DNA of 64,000 nucleotides. Source: Nocardia higoensis NBRC 100133 (GTDB lineage Bacteria; Actinomycetota; Actinomycetes; Mycobacteriales; Mycobacteriaceae). Location of the stretch: positions 62,001 through 126,000 of the forward strand of contig NZ_BAGA01000077.1 of NCBI RefSeq assembly GCF_000308595.1, given 5' to 3'. Made by a program: the position numbers and the translations under genes. The notes below the pieces were generated by a model that saw only the letters and a list, made by a program, of their open reading frames with translations, had not been told where the DNA came from and did no database searches. The first letter of the stretch is position 1; every line of letters begins with the position of its first letter. Shown here piece after piece: positions 13,421 through 21,789 of this stretch.

Positions 13421-14503
13421 TCACGCCGCGATCTCGCCGGTGGTGCGGCTGGTCATCAGCGGCTGGATACGGGTGCCGAAGGCGTCGATGCCCGCGACGA
13501 AATCGTCGAAGGTGAGCATGATGCCCTTGATGCCGGGCACCGCGGCGACCTCGTCGAGCATCGCGGCCACCGTGGCGTACGAACCGACCAGCGTGCCCAT
13601 GTTCATGTTCACCGCGCCCTCGGGCGCCGAGATCGTCTTGGCCGTCGATCCGTCGGCCGCGGTGACGTCCTGCGCGGACTGACCCGACATCCAGGCCAGC
13701 GCCTCCATGTCGGCGTTGTCGTGGTAGTCCTGCCACTTCGCCTGGGCCGCCTCGTCGGTCTCGTCGGCGATGATCATGAACAGCGCCAGTGCCCCGACAT
13801 CGCGACCGGTCGTCTTGGCGGCGGCAACCAGTTCCGAGGTGGTATCGGCGATCGCGGTGGGGGTGTTGACGCCGACGCCCATCACGAAGTTGAAATCGGC
13901 CATCTCGGCGGCGAACTTCATGCCGTTCTTGGACTGGCCCGCCGCCACGATCGGCACCGCACCCGCCGCGGGCCGCGGGGAGAGCACGCAGTCGTCCATC
14001 GTGTAGTAGTCGCCCTTGAAATCGCTGACCCCGTCGGCCCACAGCTGGCGCATGACGGTCACGTACTCGGTGGCCTGGGCATAGCGGTAGCCGAAGTACT
14101 CGTCGCCGGGCCACATGCCCATCTGCGTGTATTCGGCAGGCGCCCAGCCGGTCACGATGTTGACGCCGAACCGGCCCGGCGCGATGGACTCGATCGTCGA
14201 GGCCATCCTGGCCACCAGGGCGGGCGGCAGGGTGAGGATCGCGGTGGAGGCGAACAACTTGATGCGCTCGGTCACCGCGGCCAGTCCCGCCATCAGCGTG
14301 AACGACTCCAGGTTGTGGTCCCAGAACTCGGTTTCGCCGCCGAAGCCCTTGAGCTTGATCATCGACAGCGCGAAGTCGAGGCCGTATTCCTCGGCCTTGG
14401 TGACGATGGTCTTGTTCAGTTCGAAGCTGGGCTGGTATTGCGGTGCGCTCTTGCTGATGAGCCAGCCGTTGTTGCCGATCGGAATGAATACGCCGATGTC
14501 CAT
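13421..14503 (-). CDS. rutA: RutA-type FMN-dependent pyrimidine oxygenase
   Basis: This 360-residue luciferase-like monooxygenase closely resembles E. coli RutA, which opens the uracil ring with FMNH2 and O2. Diagnostic segments are [77 protein letters not shown] and the closing [27 protein letters not shown] site precedes the ATG. It is the first structural gene of the leftward operon and lies 134 bp downstream of the LacI gene, with two 14-bp repeats between them. The substrate may be uracil, thymine or a related cyclic amide; the non-canonical partner set (amidase, nitrilase, MFS) leaves that open. Confidence 0.92.
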   Translation of the reverse strand: MDIGVFIPIGNNGWLISKSAPQYQPSFELNKTIVTKAEEYGLDFALSMIKLKGFGGETEFWDHNLESFTLMAGLAAVTERIKLFASTAILTLPPALVARMASTIESIAPGRFGVNIVTGWAPAEYTQMGMWPGDEYFGYRYAQATEYVTVMRQLWADGVSDFKGDYYTMDDCVLSPRPAAGAVPIVAAGQSKNGMKFAAEMADFNFVMGVGVNTPTAIADTTSELVAAAKTTGRDVGALALFMIIADETDEAAQAKWQDYHDNADMEALAWMSGQSAQDVTAADGSTAKTISAPEGAVNMNMGTLVGSYATVAAMLDEVAAVPGIKGIMLTFDDFVAGIDAFGTRIQPLMTSRTTGEIAA

Positions 14504-14522
14504 GTCGTCCTCCAGACGGATG

Positions 14523-14536
14523 CGGGATCGTTGCCT
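14523..14536 (-). promoter_or_regulatory. Candidate LacI-family operator O2 (before rutA)
   Basis: The 14-mer CGGGATCGTTGCCT is repeated exactly at 14617-14630. This copy lies 19 bp upstream of the rutA start codon, where bound repressor would block transcription or early elongation. The spacing between copies is 94 bp, close to nine helical turns, as expected for a looping repressor. Confidence 0.5.
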
Positions 14537-14614
14537 GTGACGCTGTGCGGCACTGCCTCCGCGTCATGACTTCGAATGTATTCAGGGCGCGTTTCCGGAA
14601 AAGTGCACGGTTGT

Positions 14615-14630
14615 AACGGGATCGTTGCCT
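14615..14630 (-). promoter_or_regulatory. Candidate LacI-family operator O1
   Basis: The second copy of the 14-mer CGGGATCGTTGCCT spans 14617-14630, just after the stop codon of the LacI gene. Here it is part of a dyad AACG-GGAT-CGTT (14615-14626), the sort of half-site pair LacI-family repressors bind. A TACATT-like minus-10 for rutA lies between the two copies on the minus strand. Confidence 0.5.
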
Positions 14631-14637
14631 CAGGTAA

Positions 14638-15663
14638 CTATCTGCTTGCGGGACCGCTGCTGCCGCGCGCGACCAACTCGACGGCGAAGTTCCGATGCAC
14701 CGGGGCGCCCGCGGCGCCGTCGATCCGGGCCAGCAGCAGCTCGGCCGCGGTATAGGCCATCTCGGCCAGCGGCTGACGCACCGTCGTCAGGTCGAAGATC
14801 GCCCACGCGGAGATGTCGAGGTCGTTGTAGCCGACGACGGACAGATCGCCGGGCACCGACAAGCCCAGCCGCTTCACCGCGTCCAGCGCGCCGTAGGCGA
14901 CGAAGTCGGTGGCGCAGAACACCGCGGTGGGTGGCTGTCCCCGGGTCAGCAGATCGGTCGCGCCCGCGATGCCGGTGTCGGCGTGGATCGGCCCCCGCAC
15001 CACCAGGGATTCATCGATCGGGGCACCGCGCTCGGCCAGCCGGTCGCGCAGACCGGACTCGCGCAACTTCACCGAGGAGTTGTCCAGCGGGCCGGTGATC
15101 AGGCCGATGCGTCGGTGCCCGAGATCGAGCAGGTGGTCGGCCACCAGCGCGCCGCCGCGCACATTGTCGGAGGTCACCCGGTCCACGCGGCCCGCCTGGC
15201 TGCCGTCCACATCGCGATTGAGGATCACCAGCGGAATGCCGCCGTCGATCAGTTCCGGCACCACCGGCGAGTCCAACCGGGAGGAGATGAAGACCACGCC
15301 GTCGACCAGGCCGCCGCGCAAGGCGCGGATATCGCCGTCCTGCTTGCTGCTCTCGGTCCGGTCGCTCATGATCAGCACCCGGTAGTCGTCACGCGCGAAC
15401 CGGTCCTGCAAGGCGTTGAACAGTGTGGGATAGGACGGATTGCGCATATCGCCGCTGATCACCGCGATCGCGGCCGAACGCCGGGTGATCAGGCTGCGCG
15501 CGGTGATGTGCGGGACGTAGCCCATCTCCTCGGCCAGCGCCCGGATCCGCGCCCTGGTCTCCGGGGTCACGCGCGGGTCGTCGCGCAGGGCGCGCGACAC
15601 CGTCGACTGCGACAGCCCCGCCCGCCGCGCGACGTCGTAACTGGTCACCGTCCTGTTGCGCAC
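14638..15663 (-). CDS. LacI-family transcriptional regulator of the rut-like operon
   Basis: This 341-residue repressor has a LacI helix-turn-helix (TSYDVARRAGLSQSTVSRALRDDPRVTPETRARI, residues 7-40) followed by a periplasmic-binding-protein-like sensor domain (AVISGDMRNPSYPTLFNAL; hinge region MGYVPHITARSL). The GTG start at 15663 gives the usual N-terminus. It reads in the same direction as the rut-like operon, with a 134-bp gap that carries two identical 14-bp repeats, so it most likely represses that operon and is relieved by the substrate or an intermediate. Confidence 0.9.
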   Translation of the reverse strand: MRNRTVTSYDVARRAGLSQSTVSRALRDDPRVTPETRARIRALAEEMGYVPHITARSLITRRSAAIAVISGDMRNPSYPTLFNALQDRFARDDYRVLIMSDRTESSKQDGDIRALRGGLVDGVVFISSRLDSPVVPELIDGGIPLVILNRDVDGSQAGRVDRVTSDNVRGGALVADHLLDLGHRRIGLITGPLDNSSVKLRESGLRDRLAERGAPIDESLVVRGPIHADTGIAGATDLLTRGQPPTAVFCATDFVAYGALDAVKRLGLSVPGDLSVVGYNDLDISAWAIFDLTTVRQPLAEMAYTAAELLLARIDGAAGAPVHRNFAVELVARGSSGPASR

Positions 15664-15710
15664 GCTCGGAGTCTAGGTCGGCGCGCTCACGCCCGGGCGG
15701 GCGCGGGCCG

Positions 15711-17069
15711 TCAGGCGGTCGCGGCGCGGCGGCGGTAGCGGACCCGGCACGGCTGGGCCAGCTGCACGACCATCTTGGAGTGGTCGTTGCGGTAGCTCTC
15801 GGAGGGCTGTGTCATCTCGAACTCCCAGTCCCGCAACAGGATCGAGAAGATCGCCTTGAGCTGCATGAGCGCGAACGCCGCGCCGACGCAGCGGTGCCTG
15901 CCCGCGCCGAAGGGGATCCAGGTCCAGCGATTCACCAGATCGGCCTGGTTCGGGTCGATGTAGCGGCCCGGATCGAAGGCGTCCGGATCGGGGAAGTCCT
16001 CGGGCAGCCGGTTGGAGATCGCCGGTGTCGCGGCCACGTGATCGCCCTTGGTGATGTGGTGCCCGCACACCTCGAAATCGCCCTGGGCCACGCGCATCAG
16101 GATGATGAGCGGCGGATGCAGCCGCAGGGTCTCCTTGAGCGTCGCCTCCAGCAGCGGGATCTGGCGCAGCGCATGGAAACTCACGTCCTGGCCGTCGGTG
16201 TAGATCTCGTCGAGCTCGGCCGTCACCCGGCTCAGCAGCTCGGGATGGCGCAGCAGTTCGATGACCGTCCAGGCCGCGGTCCCGGAGGTGGTGTGGTGGC
16301 CCGCGAACATCATCGAGATGAAGATGCCGGTGATCTCGCTGGCCGAGAAGCGCGGGCCGCCGTCGTCGCCGGGGACCGAGACCAGCACGTCGAGCAGGTC
16401 GCGGTCGGCCTTGTCGGTGGGCGGGTCGGCCGCGCGCTGATCCATGATCTGCTGCACCAGTTCGACCAGCGCGGCACGCGCTTCGTCACGCTTGCGGAAG
16501 CTCTCGATCGGGGCATAGGGGTCCACATAGGCCAGGGCGTCGGTGCCCTGCTCGAGCTCGTGGTAGAGCTTGGCGAACCGCTCGTCGAGTTCATTGCGGA
16601 ACTTCACCCCGATCAGGCACGACGAGGAGGTGTAGATGGTGAGCTCGGCGAAGAACTCGAGCAGGTCGATCTCGCCCTCCTCGCTCCAGGTCGCCAGCAT
16701 GCGCTCGACCTCGGCGGAGATGGTGCTCGCGTGCCCGCGCATCTGCTCGGCGCGCAGGGCCGAATTGTGCAGCATCTCCTTACGGCGCTCCGGACTCGCG
16801 TCGAAGACCACGCCGTCGCCGAAGATCGGCTTCATGAACGGGTAGGCCGCCGCCTGATCCATGTCCTCGTCGCCGGCGCGGAAGAAGAACTCGTTGGCCT
16901 CGGCGCCGCTGAGCAGGATGACCTGCTTGCCCGCCAGCTCGAACGCGCCGACGTCGCCGCACTCGTCCCGGACGCGCCGCATGAGGGCGATCGGGTCGGT
17001 GCGGAACTCCTCGAGGTGCCCGTGTTCGTGCTCCCCGCCGGAGACCCGCTGTGGTTTCACCAGAGTCAT
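15711..17069 (-). CDS. cyp51: Sterol 14-alpha-demethylase, CYP51
   Basis: This 452-residue P450 is very close to M. tuberculosis CYP51, which removes the 14-alpha methyl of lanosterol-type sterols. Matching segments include RVSGGEHEHGHLEEFRTDPI at the N-terminus, ANEFFFRAGDEDMDQA, GVVFDASPERRKEMLHN, MMFAGHHTTSGTA (I-helix), ETLRLHPPLIILMRVAQG and WIPFGAGRHRCVGAAFA, with the haem Cys at residue 394 as in the mycobacterial enzyme. AAGGA precedes the ATG. In M. tuberculosis it sits between an SDR and a ferredoxin gene; here it stands alone, divergent to an MCE-like gene, with a 22-bp site 39 bp upstream that also fronts the CYP123-like operon. Confidence 0.95.
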   Translation of the reverse strand: MTLVKPQRVSGGEHEHGHLEEFRTDPIALMRRVRDECGDVGAFELAGKQVILLSGAEANEFFFRAGDEDMDQAAAYPFMKPIFGDGVVFDASPERRKEMLHNSALRAEQMRGHASTISAEVERMLATWSEEGEIDLLEFFAELTIYTSSSCLIGVKFRNELDERFAKLYHELEQGTDALAYVDPYAPIESFRKRDEARAALVELVQQIMDQRAADPPTDKADRDLLDVLVSVPGDDGGPRFSASEITGIFISMMFAGHHTTSGTAAWTVIELLRHPELLSRVTAELDEIYTDGQDVSFHALRQIPLLEATLKETLRLHPPLIILMRVAQGDFEVCGHHITKGDHVAATPAISNRLPEDFPDPDAFDPGRYIDPNQADLVNRWTWIPFGAGRHRCVGAAFALMQLKAIFSILLRDWEFEMTQPSESYRNDHSKMVVQLAQPCRVRYRRRAATA

Positions 17070-17107
17070 CGGAATTCCTTCCACAGATACCTGTCCAATT
17101 CGCGTGA

Positions 17108-17129
17108 TGGACACGTGTCTGGACAGTAC
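17108..17129 (-). promoter_or_regulatory. Candidate operator of CYP51, shared with CYP123-like operon
   Basis: Read on the minus strand this site starts GTACTGTCCAGACAC and matches 381-402 at 21 of 22 bases. It includes a perfect 10-bp palindrome GACACGTGTC (17110-17119 region) overlapping a second TGTC-TG-GACA dyad. A further half-site CTGTCCAA lies at 17091-17098 closer to CYP51. It is in the divergent gap between CYP51 and the MCE-like gene and could control both. Confidence 0.7.
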
Positions 17130-17198
17130 TATGACGAACTGGAACCCGGCAAGAGTCGCGCCTCGACCGCGCATCGGCAGTCTCGCGAGAGGTGAACA

Positions 17199-18314
17199 GT
17201 GGACCCACGCCAGCGCACTCACCCGAAACGGCACTCCGACCTGCGCGGTCTGTGGCGGATCCTCCGTCTGAAAGTGGCCGGTCTGGCGTTCGTCGCTGCG
17301 GGCGTGGCCGTGGTGCTGCTGGCGCTGTCGGCGTTCACCGGGCGGTTCCAGGAGACCGCCGAGGTGGCCGTGGACCGGGTGCGCCTGACCTTGGCGCTCG
17401 ATCCGGCGCTGATGCGCACGGTGCCGGAGAACGCGCTGGTCGACATCCGTTCCACCGCGGTGTTCGGCGCGAAGTACATCAACTTCGTCGACCCGCCGCA
17501 GCCGTCGTCCACTCCGCTGAGCGAAGGGGCGCTGATCCGCGCCGACTCGGTCACCGTGGAGTTCAACACCCTGTTCCAGCGGCTGTCGACGATCTTGTCG
17601 CGCATCGAGCCCTCGAAGTCGAACGCGACGCTGGCGGCCCTCGGTCAAGCGCTGCAGGGTCGCGGTGAGAAGCTGGGTGAACTGCTGGACGGTGCCGATG
17701 CCTATCTGCGCGAGATGAATCCGACGCTGCCCACCCTGCGCGCCGATCTGGCCGCGAGCGCCCAGGTCACCGACCTCTATGCCGACACCGCGCCGGATCT
17801 GCTCCGCACGGTCGACAGCGCCACCGTCACCTCGGCGACGATCGCCGAGCGCACCGCCGACTTCGACGGGGTGCTGCTGAACGTCACGGGCTCGGCGGGG
17901 ACCGTGCTGACCGAGAACGAACGGAACCTCGCCGACTCGCTGGCCCTGCTCGCCCCCACCACGGCGCTGCTGCAGCAATACCGTCCGGCCCTGCAGTGCG
18001 TGATCAACGGTGTCGTCTCGGTATTGCCGCAGGGCGAGGCCATCTTCGGTGGCAACCAGCCCGGCGCGGCCTTCAACACCGACTTCATGTTCGGCGCCGA
18101 GCCGTACAAGTACCTACAGGACCTGCCGAAGGTGAACGCGACCGGCGGTCCGAGCTGCGCGGGACTGGTCGACCGGGTGCCGGGTTCGCACGCCGACTAC
18201 GTCGTGACCGACACCGACGAGGGCATGCCGTTCGTGCCGTCCACCTCGAGCCGCTGGATCCACGATCCGCAATCGGTCTTCGAGGTCTTCTTCGGCGAGT
18301 TGCTCGGCCGATGA
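17199..18314 (+). CDS. Orphan MCE-family protein with shortened MlaD domain
   Basis: This 371-residue protein has an N-terminal membrane anchor (about residues 27-48) followed by MCE-type sequence: LALDPALMRTVPENALVDIRSTAVFGAKYINFVDPP, then a long helical region. MCE proteins form lipid-transfer assemblies in mycolate actinomycetes, normally as six genes after two yrbE permeases. None of those partners is here. The first strands of the MlaD domain, normally some 40 residues between anchor and this block, are largely missing. The GTG start follows an AGAGG site. It is divergent to CYP51, sharing the operator region, which hints at a role in handling a sterol or other lipid. Confidence 0.85.
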   Translation: MDPRQRTHPKRHSDLRGLWRILRLKVAGLAFVAAGVAVVLLALSAFTGRFQETAEVAVDRVRLTLALDPALMRTVPENALVDIRSTAVFGAKYINFVDPPQPSSTPLSEGALIRADSVTVEFNTLFQRLSTILSRIEPSKSNATLAALGQALQGRGEKLGELLDGADAYLREMNPTLPTLRADLAASAQVTDLYADTAPDLLRTVDSATVTSATIAERTADFDGVLLNVTGSAGTVLTENERNLADSLALLAPTTALLQQYRPALQCVINGVVSVLPQGEAIFGGNQPGAAFNTDFMFGAEPYKYLQDLPKVNATGGPSCAGLVDRVPGSHADYVVTDTDEGMPFVPSTSSRWIHDPQSVFEVFFGELLGR

Positions 18315-18345
18315 GCGCCACGGGCGGAGGGACGTGAACGACGAC

Positions 18346-18368
18346 AGCCGCGACCGCCGGTCGCGGCT
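18346..18368 (+). terminator. Stem-loop after the MCE-like gene
   Basis: A perfect 10-bp stem AGCCGCGACC / GGTCGCGGCT with a three-base loop lies 32 bp after the MCE stop codon. There is no clear T-run, so termination strength is uncertain; it could attenuate read-through into the SDR gene. Confidence 0.45.
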
Positions 18369-18431
18369 TCGGACAGCTGCGGCGGAGCCCCGCGGCAGCG
18401 AGTATGTGGCGGCGAGGAGTGTGACCCGCGA

Positions 18432-19316
18432 ATGAGCGAACCGGGATCGATGCGCGCGGCGGTGGTGATCGGCGGGTCGAGGGGAATCGGCTTCGAGGTC
18501 GCGGCCGCACTCGCGCGGGCGGGTGCGGGCGTGGTCGTGAACGGCCGCGAGCCGGCCGCCGTGGACGAAGCGGTGGCCCGGCTGACCGGTGCCGGTCACC
18601 GCGCGGTCGGCGTCGCCGGATCGGCGGCCGAGGAGGAGATCGCCGAACGCGCCGTGGACTCGTGTGTCGCGGCGTTCGGCGCGATCGACGTGCTGGTGAA
18701 CTGCGCGGGCACGGCCGAACCCGAGGGCTCCTCGATCCTGAACGTGACCGCGGCACAGTGGCGTTCGCTGCTCGACGCGCACCTGACGACGGTCTTCGCC
18801 ACCTGCCGCGCGGCCGCGCCGCACATGGTCGCCCAGGGCGGCGGGTCGATCGTGAACACCAGTTCCTTCGCCTATCTCGGTGACTACGGCGGCACCGGCT
18901 ACGCGGCGGGCAAGGGAGCGGTGACCAGCCTGACGCTGGCCGTCGCCGCGGAGTTGAAAGAGCACGGCGTCCGCGCCAACGTGGTGTGCCCCGGTGCCCG
19001 GACCCGGCTGTCGAGCGGACCGGACTACGAAGCGAAGATCCGCGAGCTGCACCGGCGCGGTCTGCTCGACGAACTGTCCGCGCGGGGCGCGCTGGACGCG
19101 CCGCCCGCCGAGTACGCCGCCCAGCTGTACCTGTTCCTCGCCGGGCCGCGCGCCCGTGCGGTGACCGGCCAGATCTTCATCGCCGCGGGCAATTTCGTCG
19201 GCCGCTTCGATCGCCCCACCCCCTCGATCCTCGGCTACCGCGACCACACCGACAGCCCGCCGTGGGACCTCGACGAGCTGGAACGCATGATCACGCCCGA
19301 CCGGGCACGCCGATGA
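18432..19316 (+). CDS. Short-chain dehydrogenase/reductase
   Basis: This 294-residue SDR has the cofactor loop GGSRGIG (residues 14-20), NCAGTAE, and the catalytic Ser and YAAGK motif in NTSSFAYLGDYGGTGYAAGKGAVTS. The Arg following the second strand (NGREPAA) suggests NADPH. The extra C-terminal 35 residues (RPTPSILGYRDHTD...) are seen in some actinobacterial SDRs of unknown substrate. It is co-directional with the LLM enzyme gene and overlaps it by four bases, so both are probably in one small operon with the phosphotransferase-like gene. Confidence 0.85.
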   Translation: MSEPGSMRAAVVIGGSRGIGFEVAAALARAGAGVVVNGREPAAVDEAVARLTGAGHRAVGVAGSAAEEEIAERAVDSCVAAFGAIDVLVNCAGTAEPEGSSILNVTAAQWRSLLDAHLTTVFATCRAAAPHMVAQGGGSIVNTSSFAYLGDYGGTGYAAGKGAVTSLTLAVAAELKEHGVRANVVCPGARTRLSSGPDYEAKIRELHRRGLLDELSARGALDAPPAEYAAQLYLFLAGPRARAVTGQIFIAAGNFVGRFDRPTPSILGYRDHTDSPPWDLDELERMITPDRARR

Positions 19317-20488
19317 GCGCCGACCGGGATCCGGACGGCGCGCGGGACACGGCCGACACACGGCACTTGCGGCGCGAGGCTGCGGTGGTGAGTGCGCCGA
19401 GCGGGCAACGTTTCCCCGAACTCGGCTGCTACGGCCTCGCGGGTCACGTGACGACGGCGCGGACCCTTCTGGACGAGGTGCGGGAAGCCGAGGACCTGGG
19501 CTTCGGGTCGATCTTCCTCTCCGAACGGTTCAACACCAAGGAGGCGATCGCGATGGCGGGCGCCGCGGGCGCGGTCAGTTCCCGCATCGGCATCGGCACC
19601 GCGGCGACCAACCACAACACCCGCCACCCCGTGGTCACCGCCGCCGCCGCGGTCACTCTGCACCGCCTCACCGAGGGCCGCTACGCACTGGGCCTCGGCC
19701 GCGGCTTCGACCTCTACTTCGACGTCCTCGGCCTGCCCCGGGTGACCTCGGCGCAACTGACCGACATCGCCGGCCTCTACCGAACCCTGTGGCGCGGAGG
19801 CACCATCGTCGGCCACGACGGCCCCGCGGGCAGATTCCCGCTGCTGCGACTGGATCCGGAGTTCGACGAGGACATCCCGATCGTGTTCACCGCCATCGGC
19901 GACAACACCCTGCGCCTGGCCGGCCGCATCGCCGACGGCGTCGTTCTGCACACCTTCTTCACCGACGAGACCACCGCCCGCGCCGTCCGGGTCGTGCGCG
20001 AGGCCGCCGAATCCGCCGGTCGCGACCCGGCGTCGGTCCGCATCTGGTCGGTCTTGGTCACCGTGCACGACGGCATCGACGAATCGTTGCGGCTGCGCAA
20101 GCTCGCCGGTCGCCTCGGCACCTACCTCCAGGGCTACGGTGACGTGCTCGTGCGCGCCAACGGATGGAATCCCGAAGTGCTGCACCGCTTCCGGTCCGAC
20201 CCGATGGTCACCGGATGTGCGGGTGCGATCGACGCCGTGGCCGGCGGGCCCACCCTGCGCGCCGTGCGCGACCTCCTTCCCGGATCGTGGCTGGCGGCCT
20301 CGGCCACCGGAACCCCCGAGCGGTGCGCCACCCGCATCGCCGACCAGTTCGCGGCGGGCGTCGACGGCGTCATCCTGCACGGCGCCACTCCCGCCGAACT
20401 CGCCCCGGTTCTCGCGGCATGGGACGAACAGCGGCAGGCGCAGCGATTCGCCGCATTGCCCGCCAACCCGGGAAGGAGCATCCCGTGA
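19313..20488 (+). CDS. Luciferase-like F420-dependent oxidoreductase (TIGR03857-type)
   Basis: This 391-residue TIM-barrel enzyme belongs to the LLM superfamily. Visible features are LGFGSIFLSERFNTKEAIAMAGA, IGIGTAATNHNTRHPVVTAAAAVTL, GRYALGLGRGFD and the C-terminal GVDGVILHGATP. The pattern recalls the MSMEG_2249-type group predicted to use coenzyme F420. The first 30 residues are poorly conserved, so a later start such as the GTG preceding SAPSGQRF is possible. The ATG overlaps the SDR stop and its own stop overlaps the GTG of the phosphotransferase-like gene. Confidence 0.8.
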   Translation: MSADRDPDGARDTADTRHLRREAAVVSAPSGQRFPELGCYGLAGHVTTARTLLDEVREAEDLGFGSIFLSERFNTKEAIAMAGAAGAVSSRIGIGTAATNHNTRHPVVTAAAAVTLHRLTEGRYALGLGRGFDLYFDVLGLPRVTSAQLTDIAGLYRTLWRGGTIVGHDGPAGRFPLLRLDPEFDEDIPIVFTAIGDNTLRLAGRIADGVVLHTFFTDETTARAVRVVREAAESAGRDPASVRIWSVLVTVHDGIDESLRLRKLAGRLGTYLQGYGDVLVRANGWNPEVLHRFRSDPMVTGCAGAIDAVAGGPTLRAVRDLLPGSWLAASATGTPERCATRIADQFAAGVDGVILHGATPAELAPVLAAWDEQRQAQRFAALPANPGRSIP

Positions 20489-21717
20489 CATCGACGGATG
20501 CCGCCGATTCCGCTGCGCCGGGTCCCGCGGCCCTGGCCCTCACCGCCGACGACCTCACCCCCGCGTGGCTGAGCGGCGCCCTCGGTCGCCCGGTCCGCGC
20601 CGCCCGCGCCGTCGCGATCGGCACCGGCCAGATCGGCACCGTCTATCGCGTCTTCCTCGAAGGCGACGGCGTCCCCGGTTCGATTCTGGCCAAACTCCCC
20701 GCCTCGGATCCGGTCGCCCGTGCGATGCTGGCGGGCGCCTACCGCCGGGAATTGTTGTTCTACACCCGCCTGACCGGCACCGTCGCCGTCCGCGCACCCC
20801 ACTGCTACTACGCGCGCGGCCGCGGCGACTGCGCCGAATTCACCCTGCTGCTCGAAGACATGGCACCCGCTCGGCAGGGCGACCAACTCGCGGGCTGCGA
20901 TGTCACCGAAGCCGAAGCCGCCGTGCGCAATCTGGCCGCGCTGCACGCGCCACGCTGGTGCGACCCGGCGCTGCTCGACGAAGACGGCCTGTCACCGGCG
21001 ACCACCGAGGAAGCCGACATGCTGGCCGAGTACTACGGCCCCGCCCTCGACACCTTCCTCGACCGCATCGGCGACCGCCTCGACCCGGCCGACGCCGCGA
21101 CCTTGCGCGGCTGCGTCGACACCAGTGCTGCCTGGCTGCTCGCCCGCCCCGAACGCTTCGCTCTCGTCCACGGCGACTACCGCCTCGACAACCTGCTGTT
21201 CTCCACCGGTTGCCGGCCCACAGGAGTAGGGGGTTCGAGTCCCCTCGGCTCCGCGGACGGCAGGGGCGACCAACAGCCACCATCCCTGCCGGGCGCGGAG
21301 CTCGAGGAGGGCAGGGGTTCGATTCCCCTCATCCCCGCGATGCGCTCGGAAGAGCCCGAGGCCGGGCCGGTGATCGTGACCGCCGTCGACTGGCAGACCC
21401 TCGGTCTGGCGCTACCCGCCCGCGACCTGGCGTTCTTCATCGGCACCTCGATGGAACCCGAGCAGCGTGGCAGGCACGAGCGTCACCTGGTCGAGCAGTA
21501 CCACCGGGCTCTGTGCTCCCGCGGCGTCACGGGCTACACCCTCGAACACTCGTGGCAGGACTACGTTTTCGCCCTGCCGCAGGGTCCGCTGATCGCGGTG
21601 TTCGGCGCGGCGTTCGGCACGTCGACCCCGCGCGGCGACGAGATGTTCGCCGCGATGACCCGCCGCAGCTGCGCCGCCATCCGCGAACTGTCCGCCCTGG
21701 GCGCCGAACCGGCCTGA
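20485..21717 (+). CDS. Aminoglycoside-phosphotransferase-fold protein with internal insertion
   Basis: This 410-residue kinase-like protein has the APH family catalytic loop HGDYRLDNLLF (about residues 229-240) and the metal-binding VDWQ (about 301-304). Those two motifs are normally about ten residues apart; here 61 residues separate them. The extra sequence (GCRPTG...PEAGP) is proline/glycine rich, keeps the reading frame, and its DNA contains two tRNA T-arm-like repeats. The GTG start has GGAAGGAG six bases upstream and overlaps the LLM stop. Members near acyl-CoA enzymes phosphorylate small hydroxyls; the substrate here is unknown. Whether the insertion is tolerated is not clear: it lies at a surface loop next to the active site. 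Confidence 0.8.
   Translation: MTSTDAADSAAPGPAALALTADDLTPAWLSGALGRPVRAARAVAIGTGQIGTVYRVFLEGDGVPGSILAKLPASDPVARAMLAGAYRRELLFYTRLTGTVAVRAPHCYYARGRGDCAEFTLLLEDMAPARQGDQLAGCDVTEAEAAVRNLAALHAPRWCDPALLDEDGLSPATTEEADMLAEYYGPALDTFLDRIGDRLDPADAATLRGCVDTSAAWLLARPERFALVHGDYRLDNLLFSTGCRPTGVGGSSPLGSADGRGDQQPPSLPGAELEEGRGSIPLIPAMRSEEPEAGPVIVTAVDWQTLGLALPARDLAFFIGTSMEPEQRGRHERHLVEQYHRALCSRGVTGYTLEHSWQDYVFALPQGPLIAVFGAAFGTSTPRGDEMFAAMTRRSCAAIRELSALGAEPA
21224..21337 (+). repeat. Two T-arm-like repeats 84 bp apart inside the phosphotransferase-like gene
   Basis: Repeat 1 has a stem GGGGG-TTCGAGT-CCCCT at 21229-21245 followed by CGGCTCCG. Repeat 2 has AGGGG-TTCGATT-CCCCT at 21313-21329 followed by CATCCCCG. 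Both match the five-base-pair stem, seven-base TTCRAnn loop and following acceptor-like strand of a tRNA 3' end. Between them GGCAGGG (21259-21265) and CCCTGCC (21284-21290) can form another hairpin. No complementary 5' acceptor strand or anticodon arm is present, so neither is an intact tRNA gene. Confidence 0.6.
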
Positions 21718-21738
21718 CCACATCGGCGTCGTGGACAT

Positions 21739-21770
21739 GCCCAGCGGCCGAGGTGGGTCGGCCGTTGGGC
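21739..21770. terminator. Bidirectional stem-loop between convergent genes
   Basis: A 13-bp stem (GCCCAGCGGCCGA with TCGGCCGTTGGGC, one G-T pair) and a six-base loop lie between the convergent phosphotransferase-like and FAD oxidoreductase genes. No T-run follows, as is common for actinobacterial terminators. Confidence 0.6.
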
Positions 21771-21789
21771 AGGTACCGGCAGGCCGGAG

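Noticed and set aside
18334..18435. 33-codon frame between the MCE-like and SDR genes with a GGAGGG upstream and ATGA overlap
   Set aside because: The peptide is Arg-rich, contains the whole stem-loop at 18346-18368 and resembles nothing known. Coincidence is more likely than a gene.
21180..21340. Intact tRNA genes in the phosphotransferase-like gene
   Set aside because: Only T-arm and 3' acceptor-like bases are present. No pairing 5' acceptor strand, D-arm or anticodon arm can be drawn upstream of either copy.
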